20,542 nucleotides of DNA from Bacillota bacterium (GTDB lineage: Bacteria > Bacillota > Clostridia > Lachnospirales > Lachnospiraceae). Location of the stretch: contig JAFAGA010000061.1 of NCBI GenBank assembly GCA_023423045.1, positions 1 to 20,542 of the forward strand, read 5' to 3'. Shown here one piece after another: positions 6,788-15,907 of the stretch. The first letter of the stretch is position 1. Each line of letters begins with the position of its first letter. The notes below the pieces were generated by a model, which saw only the letters and a program-made list of their open reading frames with translations, was not told the origin of the DNA and ran no database searches. The position numbers and the translations under genes were made by a program.

Positions 6788-8338
6788 TTATGACAGCTTG
6801 AACCGGTTTTCTTCTATGAAATTCCTCTTTCTTTCGATCATTTCATCAATTCTTCCGATATAATCCGTAATACTCTTCACATTATCCACACGCTCCAGGC
6901 GGTTTTCCTCCGGGAAGATGAACTTGGACATTGCTCCTGCACCGAACGCGAGGATGGTCTGCTTTTCCTCCATAATCAAAATATTATAGATCCCCTCCCT
7001 GCCATGTCTGGCATAACCGACATTCTCCAGGTTATCGGCCATATTCTTCTGACGGTAGAGATAGTAGGGAGTATAGGCATTCTCTTTTGCATACCTGACC
7101 GTCTCCTCCAGCATCCTGGAGACCTGGGTGGCGCGGCGGTTCGAATATGCCTCCTTCTCCAGATTCAGCCTGGCTGCACGCTTTACAGCCAGGGTATGGA
7201 CCGTAAGGCTGTCGGGATTCAAATCCTTAATCTGCCGAAGGGTGCTCTCCACATCCTCGGGAGTCTCTTCGGGCAGCCCGAGTATGATATCCATATTAAT
7301 GTTATCATGTCCTGCTTTGCGTGCTAAACGGAAGGCTTCCTCCACCTGTTCCACGCTGTGCTTCCTGCCGATGAGATCCAGAGTCCTTTGCTGCATGCTC
7401 TGAGGATTAATGGATATCCGGTCCACACCCCATTTCTTCAGCACCTCCAGCTTCTCCAGCGTTATGCTGTCCGGTCTTCCGGCTTCGACGCAGAACTCCA
7501 TGACCTCGGAAAAATCGTATTTTTCTTTCACCAAACCCAATAAACGGTCCAGCTGCTGTGCGCTTAAGGTTGTGGGAGTCCCTCCGCCCAGGTATACGGT
7601 CTGCAGCTTCTTATTGGAAAAACAATCAGTAAAGGAGGAAATCTCCTTCTCCAATGCCGCCAGATACTTCTCCACGGTATCCGCACATTTTTCCACAGAA
7701 TAGGAGGTGAAGGAACAGTAGAGGCAGGTGCTGGGGCAAAAGGGGATACCAATATAGATACTATACCCCTTCTGATATTCCATCTCCTCCAGAAGCTCCA
7801 TCTCCCGCCCGGCAATCTCTATACTTAAGGCTATCTTTTCGTCGCTGCAAAGATATTCCCTGCGCATTTGACGATAAATCTCCTCCTCCGCTTCTCCCTG
7901 CACCAACAGCTCATACACCAGCTTGGTGGGCCGTATTCCGGTGAGAATCCCCCAGGGCAGAGTGCTCCGGGTCTCTTTCGACAGCATCTGGTATAAGAAG
8001 CGTTTCATGCTGTTCTTGTATCCGGATTTGATAAGTCCCTCCTGCAACGGCCAGCACTCCTCATGGTTGTCTCCATTTTCCTTAAGCAAGCTTATCCCGA
8101 TCTCCCGGGGCAGAAAACGGATCTTAAGTCCATTGATCGTATCCTCCGACCGGGATCTTTGTCCTTCCTCGCGGGAGCTTAAGATCTCTCCATTTCCTTT
8201 ATGACCGGCTGGATTCTCTTCCCTGTTACTATATTCCTCCTCTGAGTAAACCTTGACGGTTTCTTCCGGATAAAAAGCCTTTACCAGAGGATATACATCA
8301 TTCTCATATGCTCTATCTGACAATATTACTTTCAACAT
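6788..8338 (-). CDS. hemZ: HemZ-type coproporphyrinogen III dehydrogenase, radical SAM
   Basis: Radical SAM enzyme of the HemN/HemZ family, expected to decarboxylate coproporphyrinogen III without oxygen in tetrapyrrole synthesis. The 4Fe-4S motif is CPSTCLYC (C201, C205, C208 counted from the preferred start), within the family context YIGIPFCPSTCLYCSF. YLGGGTPT and the later INPQSMQ and GLPEETPED segments are also family features. The N-terminal region before the motif matches HemZ rather than HemN. The frame is open up to an ATG at 8452, but the preferred start is the ATG at 8338: the product then begins MLKVILSDRAYENDVYPL, similar to relatives from memory, and the added 38 residues would cover two perfect or near-perfect dyads. 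Neither start has a strong ribosome-binding site. Actual heme production by this anaerobe is not proven by this gene alone. Confidence 0.9.
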   Translation of the reverse strand: MLKVILSDRAYENDVYPLVKAFYPEETVKVYSEEEYSNREENPAGHKGNGEILSSREEGQRSRSEDTINGLKIRFLPREIGISLLKENGDNHEECWPLQEGLIKSGYKNSMKRFLYQMLSKETRSTLPWGILTGIRPTKLVYELLVQGEAEEEIYRQMRREYLCSDEKIALSIEIAGREMELLEEMEYQKGYSIYIGIPFCPSTCLYCSFTSYSVEKCADTVEKYLAALEKEISSFTDCFSNKKLQTVYLGGGTPTTLSAQQLDRLLGLVKEKYDFSEVMEFCVEAGRPDSITLEKLEVLKKWGVDRISINPQSMQQRTLDLIGRKHSVEQVEEAFRLARKAGHDNINMDIILGLPEETPEDVESTLRQIKDLNPDSLTVHTLAVKRAARLNLEKEAYSNRRATQVSRMLEETVRYAKENAYTPYYLYRQKNMADNLENVGYARHGREGIYNILIMEEKQTILAFGAGAMSKFIFPEENRLERVDNVKSITDYIGRIDEMIERKRNFIEENRFKLS

Positions 8339-8371
8339 TCTTCTGCCTATACCCCGTTCATCAAGCAGGAA

Positions 8372-8393
8372 AGGAAATATGATGATATTTCCT
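8372..8393. repeat. perfect dyad upstream of hemZ (proximal)
   Basis: AGGAAATAT (8372-8380) and its exact reverse complement ATATTTCCT (8385-8393) flank a 4-nt centre. It lies 34 bp before the preferred hemZ start. It could form an RNA hairpin in the leader or serve as a protein-binding site. No T-run follows. Confidence 0.55.
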
Positions 8394-8438
8394 CTCTGCT
8401 TTGTTCTCTCATGGCCGGTCATCCTGCCGCTATTCAAA

Positions 8439-8468
8439 TATAGCATAATCACAAGTGACTATGCTATA
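8439..8468. repeat. near-perfect 30-bp dyad upstream of hemZ (distal)
   Basis: A 14-bp arm (8439-8452, TATAGCATAATCAC) is separated by AA from its reverse complement (8455-8468) with one mismatch. The very short centre favours a dimeric repressor or activator site over an RNA hairpin. It lies between the MBL hydrolase stop codon (8515) and hemZ. Confidence 0.6.
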
Positions 8469-8514
8469 ACACTGCACGCCAGGATGCCCGCTTAGCTTAT
8501 TTGACACATATACC

Positions 8515-9147
8515 TTAAACAAGGTACATATTATTCTCTTTCTCATACCCGATGGTGGTCGGTCTCCCATGTCCCGGATATACAATCACCGCATCCTCCA
8601 AAGGCATAAGCTGATAGCGAATGGATTTAATCAGCAATTCCCCATCCCCTGTAGGAAGATCCGTTCTCCCGATGCTCTCATGGAACAAGGTATCACCGCT
8701 GAACAATCTGTCATGTTCACCAAAATAATAACATACCCCTCCGGCTGTATGTCCGGGAGTGTGAATTACCCGGATGGTAAAGCCAGCCAACTGCAGCACC
8801 TGTTCATCCTTTAACACCACCTCAGGTACCAGGGAACATTCTCTGCGAATCTGGGAAGATGCATTCATACGGGGATTCCCAAGAAGTTCTGCCTCCTGCT
8901 CATGGGCATGAATCGGCGCCGAGGTTATGGATGCCAGTTCCTGAGCCGCTAAAATATGGTCAAAATGACCATGTGTGAGAAGAATCCCCTTGCACACAAG
9001 GTCATTTGCCTTTAGATACTGTTCTATTTTACCGGCATCATCCGCCGGATCAATTACAATTGCTTCCTTCCCTTCGTGAAGGTGTATGATGTAGCAGTTG
9101 GTCTGTACCATCCCCAGAACCAGGGTTTTTAGTTTGAATTCACCCAT
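8515..9147 (-). CDS. MBL-fold metallo-hydrolase (glyoxalase II-like)
   Basis: Small cytoplasmic hydrolase of 210 residues. Metal ligands are visible: THGHFDH (58-64), H133 in HTPGHTAGG, D152 in FSGDTLF and H193 in YPGHGRPT. This is the glyoxalase-II/YcbL-like pattern, binding two metal ions and usually hydrolysing thioesters, though the substrate is not known for the short clostridial members. The frame is open to an ATG at 9183, but the ATG at 9147 has GGAGGT at correct spacing and fits the family N-terminus (MGEFKLKTLVLGMVQTNCYI). It follows rel after about 110 bp and precedes hemZ, the usual clostridial order; the dtd gene often found here is absent. Confidence 0.9.
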   Translation of the reverse strand: MGEFKLKTLVLGMVQTNCYIIHLHEGKEAIVIDPADDAGKIEQYLKANDLVCKGILLTHGHFDHILAAQELASITSAPIHAHEQEAELLGNPRMNASSQIRRECSLVPEVVLKDEQVLQLAGFTIRVIHTPGHTAGGVCYYFGEHDRLFSGDTLFHESIGRTDLPTGDGELLIKSIRYQLMPLEDAVIVYPGHGRPTTIGYEKENNMYLV

Positions 9148-9258
9148 TTGGACCTCCATCTTTATCCAACGGCCGGATGCCATTCTCAGGGCCGCATTCT
9201 TACACCGCTGTTCTCACACAGCCTCTCCGGTTTCTTACTTCTAAAAACCAAAGCGGTT

Positions 9259-11565
9259 TTAGCCGGCAGTACGTTCAATATCCAGTACACTTTCCACATT
9301 TCTGATCTTAGCGATAATCTCATTCAGCTGATCCTTGCCGTTTATTTGAAAACCGATGCTGATGGAAGCCTTGCCCTGTTTACTGGTTCTGACATTCATC
9401 GAGATTACATCGATCTTGTTCTCCGTCAGAATCCTGGAGATATCTACCAGAACGCCGGTCCGGTTATTGGCATAGATCATAATCTCAGCGCTGTATACAC
9501 CGCCGCCTTCCTTACCGTCCGTGGATACATTCCACTCCGCATCAATCAGTCTGGCCCGATCCTCTTCCGGCAGATTGATCACATTGATGCAATCGGTCCG
9601 GTGAATGGAAACTCCCCTTCCCCGGGTCACAAACCCAATAATCTCGTCTCCGGGCACCGGGCTGCAGCATCTGGAGAAGCGAACCGCCAGATCATGAATT
9701 CCTTCCACCACAATACCGCTCTTGGATTTCTTCTGAGGAATCCGTTCCTTGATCTCCTGAACGGCCTCCAGGATATTGTCATCGGTGATGTTCTTCTTAT
9801 TCTTCTTGTTATACTCCTCCTGGAGTTTATTTATAATCTGTCCTTCCTTCAAGCCGCCGTGACCTACGGCAGCCAGAACGGAATCCCAATCCCGGAAGCC
9901 ATATTTACGCATCACGATATTCATGAATTCCGGTTTTAATATATCGCTCTGGGTAATACTCTTCGTCTTACAATAAGAGGAGAGCAGTTCCTTCCCCTTA
10001 TTGATGTTATCTTCCTTCAGCTCCGTCTTAAACCACTGGTTGATTTTGTTCTTTGCCTGGGTACTCTTGACGATGGATAACCAATCCCGGCTCGGCCCCT
10101 TGGAATTCTGGGAAGTAATAATCTCGATACGATCTCCATTCTGGATCACATAATCGATGGGCTCCAGCTTGCCGTTAACCCGGGCACCCACCATCTTGTT
10201 GCCCACCGCACTGTGAATTGCATAGGCAAAATCAATGGAATTGGAACCGGTAGGCAGGGTTTTGACATCTCCGGTAGGCGTAAATGCATATACGCTCTCC
10301 GAAAACAGATCAAAATCATTCTTAATCAGGCTCAGGAATTCCTTGTTATCGGACATATCCCGCTGCCATTCCAGAACCTGGCGAAGCCAGGTCAGCTTCT
10401 CTTCCTCGGAATTAGCGGTTCCTCCCTTGCCATCCTGCCCTTCTTTGTATTTCCAATGGGCAGCAATACCGTATTCTGCGGTACGATGCATCTCGTAGGT
10501 ACGGATCTGTATCTCGAAGGGGGAACCCTTGGGACCAATCAGCGTTGTATGAAGGGATTGGTACATATTGGGCTTGGGCATGGCGATATAATCTTTAAAA
10601 CGCCCGGGAATGGGTTTATACATCTCATGAATCACTCCCAGCGCCGCATAACAGTCCTTCATAGAATCTACGATAATGCGAACCGCAAATAAATCATAGA
10701 TCTGATCCAATGTCTTATTCTGATTCACCATCTTCTTGTAGATGCTGAAGAAATGCTTAATGCGTCCGTCAATCTTAGCCGAAATCCCGGCCTCTTCAAT
10801 ATGGTTGCGGACATCACCCACAATATCGTCAATGTAAGCCTGACGCTCACTTCTCTTAGTAGAAATCTTATCTGCCAGGTCCTTATAAACCTCAGGCTCC
10901 AGATATTTCAGAGACAGATCATCCAGCTCAATCTTGATCTTGGAGATACCAAGCCTCTGAGCAATGGGAGCATAGATATCCATGGTCTCCCTGGCAGTTT
11001 CCTTCTGTTTATGGGGTTCCTTGTATTTCAGGGTACGCATATTATGAAGACGGTCTGCCAGCTTAATCAGAATAACACGGATATCCTTCGCCATGGCTAA
11101 GAACATCTTTCTCAGGTTCTCAGCCTGCAGCTCCACCTTGTCCATATCGTAATTTAATTTGGTCAGTTTTGTGACACCGTCCACCAGAAGAGCAATTTCC
11201 TCGGAGAACATGGAGGAAATCTGAGCCACGGTAAACTCCGTATCCTCAACGACATCATGAAGAATACCTGCGACTATGGTCTCTTTATCCAGCTCAAGCT
11301 CTGCTAAAATATTCGCGACACACAAAGGATGTATGATATATGGCTCTCCCGACTTGCGAAACTGGTCCTTGTGGGCATCATTTGCAAGATGGTATGCTTT
11401 TTCCACCATAGAAATGTCTGCAGAGGGGTGATAGCTTCTGATTTTATCAATCAGCTTCTGATACAGGGCTTCCGGCGCAGTAAAGTCAGCCGGTGCTTTA
11501 AAGGTCACCGATGCAATATTCTCTTCTTTTCCTGTTATCCCTTTTACCTCTTTGGATTCTTCCAT
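9259..11565 (-). CDS. relA: bifunctional (p)ppGpp synthetase/hydrolase
   Basis: Central enzyme of the stringent response (Rel/RSH), making and degrading (p)ppGpp. From the ATG at 11565 it has 768 residues. The HD hydrolase domain (about 50-200) keeps HDVVED (103-108) and DRLHN (171-175). The synthetase domain (about 245-375) carries RFKD (322-325), the charged RXKD signature of bifunctional enzymes, then PKPNMYQSLHTT and EIQIRT. A TGS domain (about 423-483), a conserved zinc-finger/helical region including RFSRCCSPVPGDEI, and a C-terminal ACT domain follow. All catalytic motifs are intact, so both activities are expected. The ATG has GGTGGTGA upstream; an in-frame TTG at 11580 is less likely. 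It follows apt after 40 bp. Confidence 0.96.
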   Translation of the reverse strand: MEESKEVKGITGKEENIASVTFKAPADFTAPEALYQKLIDKIRSYHPSADISMVEKAYHLANDAHKDQFRKSGEPYIIHPLCVANILAELELDKETIVAGILHDVVEDTEFTVAQISSMFSEEIALLVDGVTKLTKLNYDMDKVELQAENLRKMFLAMAKDIRVILIKLADRLHNMRTLKYKEPHKQKETARETMDIYAPIAQRLGISKIKIELDDLSLKYLEPEVYKDLADKISTKRSERQAYIDDIVGDVRNHIEEAGISAKIDGRIKHFFSIYKKMVNQNKTLDQIYDLFAVRIIVDSMKDCYAALGVIHEMYKPIPGRFKDYIAMPKPNMYQSLHTTLIGPKGSPFEIQIRTYEMHRTAEYGIAAHWKYKEGQDGKGGTANSEEEKLTWLRQVLEWQRDMSDNKEFLSLIKNDFDLFSESVYAFTPTGDVKTLPTGSNSIDFAYAIHSAVGNKMVGARVNGKLEPIDYVIQNGDRIEIITSQNSKGPSRDWLSIVKSTQAKNKINQWFKTELKEDNINKGKELLSSYCKTKSITQSDILKPEFMNIVMRKYGFRDWDSVLAAVGHGGLKEGQIINKLQEEYNKKNKKNITDDNILEAVQEIKERIPQKKSKSGIVVEGIHDLAVRFSRCCSPVPGDEIIGFVTRGRGVSIHRTDCINVINLPEEDRARLIDAEWNVSTDGKEGGGVYSAEIMIYANNRTGVLVDISRILTENKIDVISMNVRTSKQGKASISIGFQINGKDQLNEIIAKIRNVESVLDIERTAG

Positions 11566-11605
11566 GATAATCACCACCAATCTATGCAGTCATAAAAGCG
11601 GGCTC

Positions 11606-12130
11606 CTAGTGTCCCTCGTACTGAATTACGGCTTCCACATCATACCGGGTCAGCTTATCCCGGCCTTTTAATCCCTTCAATTCCATAAGGAACACAATCT
11701 TCACCACTTCGCCTCCAAGCCTCTCGATCAGTTTGGTAATAGCTTCGATGGTACCTCCCGTCGCAATCAGGTCATCGATAATGACAACCTTCTGTCCGGG
11801 CTTGATGGAATCCTTATGCATCTCTATCGTTGCCTTGCCATACTCCAGATCATATTCCATGGATATGGTTTCACAGGGCAGTTTGCCCTGCTTACGCACG
11901 GGAACAAATGCCTTGTTCAAATTATAAGCAATCGGAACACCAAAGATAAATCCCCTGGATTCCGGTCCTGCGATAACATCAAATTCAACCCCTGTCAGCA
12001 GCTCCTGCATCTGGTCAATGGCCAGTTTCAAACCATCCTTATCCTGCAGCACGCTGGTCACATCACGAAATATAATCCCCGGCTCCGGAAAATCCGGGAT
12101 ACTTCTTACATACTCTTCTACCTTCTTCAT
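11606..12130 (-). CDS. apt: adenine phosphoribosyltransferase
   Basis: Purine salvage enzyme that joins adenine to PRPP to give AMP. The 174-residue protein has the type I phosphoribosyltransferase PRPP loop VVIIDDLIATGGT (115-127) and the APRT features FPEPGIIFRDVT (14-25) and AGPESRGFIFG (54-64). The ATG at 12142 is unlikely: it is part of ATGGAGGTTAAAATG, where GGAGG serves as the ribosome-binding site for the ATG at 12130. It has its own promoter (12218-12247) and is followed closely by rel, the common clostridial pairing of purine salvage with (p)ppGpp metabolism. Confidence 0.96.
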   Translation of the reverse strand: MKKVEEYVRSIPDFPEPGIIFRDVTSVLQDKDGLKLAIDQMQELLTGVEFDVIAGPESRGFIFGVPIAYNLNKAFVPVRKQGKLPCETISMEYDLEYGKATIEMHKDSIKPGQKVVIIDDLIATGGTIEAITKLIERLGGEVVKIVFLMELKGLKGRDKLTRYDVEAVIQYEGH

Positions 12131-12217
12131 TTTAACCTCCATTCCGCTGCCCTACAGCGGTATAAAATATCATCATTGCCAATGGCACGAACAATAATCT
12201 ATTCTTTATAGATGCTT

Positions 12218-12247
12218 ATTATATCACTATTAACGACAATTCGTAAA
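12218..12247 (-). promoter_or_regulatory. extended -10 promoter of apt-rel
   Basis: On the minus strand TATAAT (12223-12218) is preceded by TGA, forming an extended -10 (TGNTATAAT). TTTACG (12247-12242) lies 18 bp upstream as a fair -35. Start near 12211, about 80 nt before the apt ATG. It lies in the 223-bp gap between recJ and apt, which holds no clear terminator for recJ. Confidence 0.6.
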
Positions 12248-12353
12248 GAATATTTCATCTATACACGCAAATTTTACTTAAAATTGACACAAAACCGGGT
12301 AAATCACAGGATTTTCAGGTATTCTGGGGGGATTTTTCGGAGTATCTCATGGT

Positions 12354-14231
12354 TTAGCGATAATTCTGTATCATAAGCTGTACATTCCTGAAACCGTTAT
12401 ATTCATTTATTCTGGGATAATAAGTAATGGCCAGGGCTGCGTCCAGGCTTCTGCCGGTACGAAGCTTCTGCGCTTCCTCTTCTCCATAGGACGCGGCAAT
12501 ATAGCCAAAGAATTCATTCACATCTCCGAAATAAATTGCTTCCATCTCTTTGCCGTACTTATTAATAAGATACAACCGAATACCGCTGGCGTTCTTGCCG
12601 ATGATGAAAGCGGATTTAACCCTCAGCTCTTTTTCTGCAAACAGAGGCTTTTCATTCCCCTTGCCAAAGGGCTCCAGCTGCTTCAATTCATTGATCAGAG
12701 CTTCGCTGACATAGCCCAGAGGTAAATGTACATCAATGGATACCTTCGGCACCAGCATTTCCTCTGTAAGGGAGGTATTCCGGTTCAGCACTTTGCGAAG
12801 AGTATCCACATTCTCCGGCACCAGGGACAGTCCTGCCGCCATGGGATGTCCTCCCACCTTAAGGAAAAGTTCCCGGCATCTGCCCAGTTCCTCAATCATA
12901 TTATACTGTTCAATAGATCTTCCCGAGCCCTTGACGCAACTCTTGGCATCGGTCAGCACCAGGGTAGGCCGGTGGTATCTTTCCCGAATTCGTCCTGCGA
13001 TGATTCCTGCGATGCTTTCATGGCAATCCTCCAGATAAACCACCAAAACTTTATCATATTGTAAATCCGTACCTTCGATGAGCTTCACGGCCTTTTCCAC
13101 GTTCTGGGCCGTCATTTCCTTACGAAGGTCATTCAGACCGCGAACCTCCTGCGCCATGGATAAAGCCGCCTCCGTGGTTTCTGCCAGCAACAGCTCCAAC
13201 CCCTTTTTGGCGGTATCCAGTCTTCCGGAGGCATTGAGGCAGGGACCGATGACAAAACCAAGATGGAAAGTGCTCAGCTGCTCCCTGTCGATGCCGCTCA
13301 CCTCCATCAATGCCAGAAGTCCCCTGTTCTTCGTTTTCTTCAACAGCTCCAGACCATATTTTACAATAATCCGGTTCTCTCCGGTCAACTCCATAACATC
13401 GCAGATCGTTGCAATTGCGGTATAGGATAACAGCTCTTGCTCCAATTCTTCCCTGTTTTGCGGCTTATAATACGCGAACAGAGCACAGCATAATTTGTAT
13501 GCAATTGCGGCTCCGCACAAATCGCTGTAGGGATAACTGCAGTCCGGACGCTTCGGATTCACCACCGCATCTGCCTTCGGCAGGCACACCCGGTCCATAC
13601 CGCCGCCTTCACCGTTGTTTGCTTTTTCCCGGGCTGATTCCCGTGCCTCTTCCTCATAGTATTCTATCTCCAACTTAGTAACCGCTACTTCTGAGGCAGC
13701 CGGTGACACGCTTTGCCCGGGTATTTCCAGCAGACTGTGGTGGTCTGTAATGATGACGGTCATTCCCAGGCTTTTTGCCCTCTCCACCTGCTCCAAGGCA
13801 ACAATTCCATTGTCACAGGTCAGGAGAGTATCAACACCTTCATTATATGCCGCATCCACCATCTGGTTATTCATACCGTAGCCGTCTTTGATCCGGTCCG
13901 GAATCTCATAATCCACCAGAGCTCCGACGCATTTCAGGCTTCGATACAGCACATAGGTGGCAATAACACCATCCACATCATAGTCACCTATGATTCGCAC
14001 CTTCCTGCCTTCAGCAATCTTTTGCCTGAGGATCAGGCAGGCCTTTTCCATATCCTTCATTAAGAAAGGATCGTGCATATCCGCAAGCTTCGGATGCAGA
14101 AAAACTTCTATCTCTTCCGGCGTTTTGAAGTCCTTATTGACAAGGCAGCGGGCCAAAACCTCACTTACGCCGCACTCCTTTACAATGAGCTCAAAATCTG
14201 CCTTCTTATTTTTGATTACCCAGTTCTCCAC
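12354..14231 (-). CDS. recJ: single-stranded-DNA exonuclease RecJ
   Basis: DHH-family 5'-3' exonuclease used in recombination and mismatch repair. Metal-binding motifs are intact: DYDVDG (83-88), D140 in TCDNG and DHH (163-165), followed by CGAAIAYKL, the DHHA1 signature GGHPMAAG and a C-terminal OB-like domain. With 625 residues it is longer than the roughly 560-590 usual for the family. The surplus seems to sit between DHH and LPKADAVVNPKRPDC, where about 45 polar, Glu- and Gly-rich residues (about 172-215) are inserted. Start is GTG at 14231 behind GGAGGTA. It begins 27 bp after the scfB stop codon, so it is probably cotranscribed with scfB. Confidence 0.94.
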   Translation of the reverse strand: MENWVIKNKKADFELIVKECGVSEVLARCLVNKDFKTPEEIEVFLHPKLADMHDPFLMKDMEKACLILRQKIAEGRKVRIIGDYDVDGVIATYVLYRSLKCVGALVDYEIPDRIKDGYGMNNQMVDAAYNEGVDTLLTCDNGIVALEQVERAKSLGMTVIITDHHSLLEIPGQSVSPAASEVAVTKLEIEYYEEEARESAREKANNGEGGGMDRVCLPKADAVVNPKRPDCSYPYSDLCGAAIAYKLCCALFAYYKPQNREELEQELLSYTAIATICDVMELTGENRIIVKYGLELLKKTKNRGLLALMEVSGIDREQLSTFHLGFVIGPCLNASGRLDTAKKGLELLLAETTEAALSMAQEVRGLNDLRKEMTAQNVEKAVKLIEGTDLQYDKVLVVYLEDCHESIAGIIAGRIRERYHRPTLVLTDAKSCVKGSGRSIEQYNMIEELGRCRELFLKVGGHPMAAGLSLVPENVDTLRKVLNRNTSLTEEMLVPKVSIDVHLPLGYVSEALINELKQLEPFGKGNEKPLFAEKELRVKSAFIIGKNASGIRLYLINKYGKEMEAIYFGDVNEFFGYIAASYGEEEAQKLRTGRSLDAALAITYYPRINEYNGFRNVQLMIQNYR

Positions 14232-14258
14232 ACTACCTCCATTCCGCTATCTCCAAGA

Positions 14259-15683
14259 CTATTCCTCGGCAGCCTTCAGCATGATCGCACACTCGACACG
14301 CTTTTTCTGTAATTCACAGCCGATATCATAGGCATCATTGATATTCCCGTGAAACTGATAGGAGTTTGCCGCACAGCCGCCGCTGCAGTAGAATTTGGCA
14401 AAGCAGTTCCTGCATTTTTCTTTTGAGTATACATTGCACACCTTGAACTCCTCACGAAGCTCCGGCTTCACAATTCCATCATCCACATTGCCCATGAGGT
14501 ATTCCGGCATTCCTACAAACTGATGGCAGGGATAAAGATCTCCCCAGGGAGTTACCGCAAGGTACTCCGTGCCGGAGCCGCATCCCGACAGACGTTTTGC
14601 GACACAGGGGCCGCCCGTTAAATCAATCATGAAATGGAAGAAATTAAAATCCTTCCCTTCCTTCTTATACTCCAGCATCAGCTTCGCCAGGCGGTCATAT
14701 TCTTCAAATAAAACCGGCAGGTCCTCTTCCCGGATCGCATAGCCTTCCTCCGGCTGGGCTACCACAGGCTCCACCGAGATCTGCTTGAAGCCAAGATCCG
14801 CCAGATGCTTCACATCCTCACTGAAATCCAGGTTATTATGGGTAAAGGTTCCTCTAACATAATAATTATTCTGGTCTCTGCTCTCTGCCAGCTTTTTAAA
14901 CCTGGGCAGGATCAGATCATAGCTTCCCTTGCCGTTGCGGCTGGGGCGCATGCGGTCATTGATTTCCTTGCGGCCGTCAATGCTGAGCACCACATTGCTC
15001 ATCTCCCGGTTTGCGAATTCCATCACCTCATCGCTGAGCAGAACACCGTTGGTGGTCAGGGTAAACCGGAACTTTTTGTTATGTAATCCTTCCTGCTCCC
15101 TTCCGTATGCAACCAGGTCCTTCACCACCTGCCAATTCATCAGGGGTTCTCCGCCGAAGAAGTCCACCTCCAGATTCTTACGGTTACCGGAACTGGCAAT
15201 CAGGAAATCCAAGGCCTTCCTGCCCACCTCATAGCTCATGAGTGCACGGTGCCCCTTATATTCTCCTTCCTCTGCAAAGCAATATTTGCAGGCGAGATTA
15301 CAGTCATGGGCAATATGCAGGCAAAGCGCCTTGACAACAGTAGAGCGCTGCTTGAAATCTTTGATATATTCCTCATAGATATCCTTCGTGAACAGGGCTC
15401 CCTCCTGCTTCAGCTGCGCGACATCCTCAATCGCCCCCTGGATCAGCTCTCTCAGAGCTGCTTCACTGCCGGAAAGCGCTGCGCCCTCCTCTTCTTCCTC
15501 AGTAATCATGGCCAGGTTCTCCGGCACAGAATACTTCTTCATCATCTCCTGCAGGATAACCTCCGGCTCCTGCTTCTCAAACATGGCGATAATATCATAA
15601 GCCAGCTCATCTACCACATGAATCATACCGCTGTTGACATCCAGCACGATATTATATCCGTTATTTTTATATTGGTGTACCAC
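14259..15683 (-). CDS. scfB: SCIFF peptide maturase, radical SAM/SPASM
   Basis: Radical SAM enzyme that installs a thioether crosslink in the SCIFF precursor encoded at 16044-16184. It has 474 residues. The N-terminal domain (about 1-95) corresponds to the peptide-recognition (RRE) part and contains an acidic run at 62-66. The SAM-cluster motif is CNLACKYC (C128, C132, C135), with FFGGEP (175-180) for SAM binding. The C-terminal SPASM domain is cysteine-rich (C360, C368, C386, C416, C424, C427, C433, C437, C456) for auxiliary iron-sulfur clusters. The characterised relative is CteB of Clostridium thermocellum. Start is GTG at 15683 behind GGAGGAATTAC. Between precursor and maturase genes lies an unusual repeat-rich 360 bp. 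Confidence 0.95.
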   Translation of the reverse strand: MVHQYKNNGYNIVLDVNSGMIHVVDELAYDIIAMFEKQEPEVILQEMMKKYSVPENLAMITEEEEEGAALSGSEAALRELIQGAIEDVAQLKQEGALFTKDIYEEYIKDFKQRSTVVKALCLHIAHDCNLACKYCFAEEGEYKGHRALMSYEVGRKALDFLIASSGNRKNLEVDFFGGEPLMNWQVVKDLVAYGREQEGLHNKKFRFTLTTNGVLLSDEVMEFANREMSNVVLSIDGRKEINDRMRPSRNGKGSYDLILPRFKKLAESRDQNNYYVRGTFTHNNLDFSEDVKHLADLGFKQISVEPVVAQPEEGYAIREEDLPVLFEEYDRLAKLMLEYKKEGKDFNFFHFMIDLTGGPCVAKRLSGCGSGTEYLAVTPWGDLYPCHQFVGMPEYLMGNVDDGIVKPELREEFKVCNVYSKEKCRNCFAKFYCSGGCAANSYQFHGNINDAYDIGCELQKKRVECAIMLKAAEE

Positions 15684-15719
15684 CGTAATTCCTCCTATAA
15701 TCTAAAACCAATTGAATCA

Positions 15720-15900
15720 AATGTCTGTGGACATTATACCATGTCCGCAAGCTCCCATGGTATGTGGCACTTCGTGCCAAGATGCGCACTTCGCTTCGCT
15801 CCGGCGCGGTATAATGTCTGTCGACATTATACCACAACGAATGGGACTGTCTGATAATATCTTCCGGATCGTTACGAAAAATATTATGAGGCAGCCCCAT
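15720..15900. repeat. hairpin-dense repeat element between scfA and scfB
   Basis: A 22-bp sequence occurs twice in direct orientation with one mismatch (15720-15741 and 15813-15834), 93 bp apart. The second copy is the core of a perfect hairpin (15808-15818 with 15823-15833, 4-nt loop). Between and after the copies are further hairpins: 15736-15743 with 15756-15763 (8 bp), 15765-15770 with 15774-15779 (6 bp, TTC loop), and 15841-15860 with 15881-15900 (17 of 20 bases match). There is no transposase. The architecture resembles a REP- or MITE-type dispersed palindromic element. The short frames read across it on both strands are by-products of the repeats. Confidence 0.7.
15733..15831 (-). promoter_or_regulatory. 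two extended -10 motifs in the repeats, facing scfB
   Basis: Each copy of the 22-bp repeat, together with its flank, contains TGGTATAAT on the minus strand, with TATAAT at 15738-15733 and 15831-15826. TGN before a perfect -10 can suffice as a promoter without a good -35, and no convincing -35 is seen. The proximal copy would start near 15726, about 43 nt before scfB, behind a normal leader. Confidence 0.35.
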
Positions 15901-15907
15901 ATAGCGG

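Noticed and set aside
9241..9262. weak hairpin with short T-run at the end of rel
   Set aside because: The stem is AT-rich with a bulge and overlaps the stop codon; too weak to call a terminator.
9148..9939. 263-codon plus-strand frame
   Set aside because: Antisense to the C-terminal part of rel, whose domains are intact; no ribosome-binding site seen.
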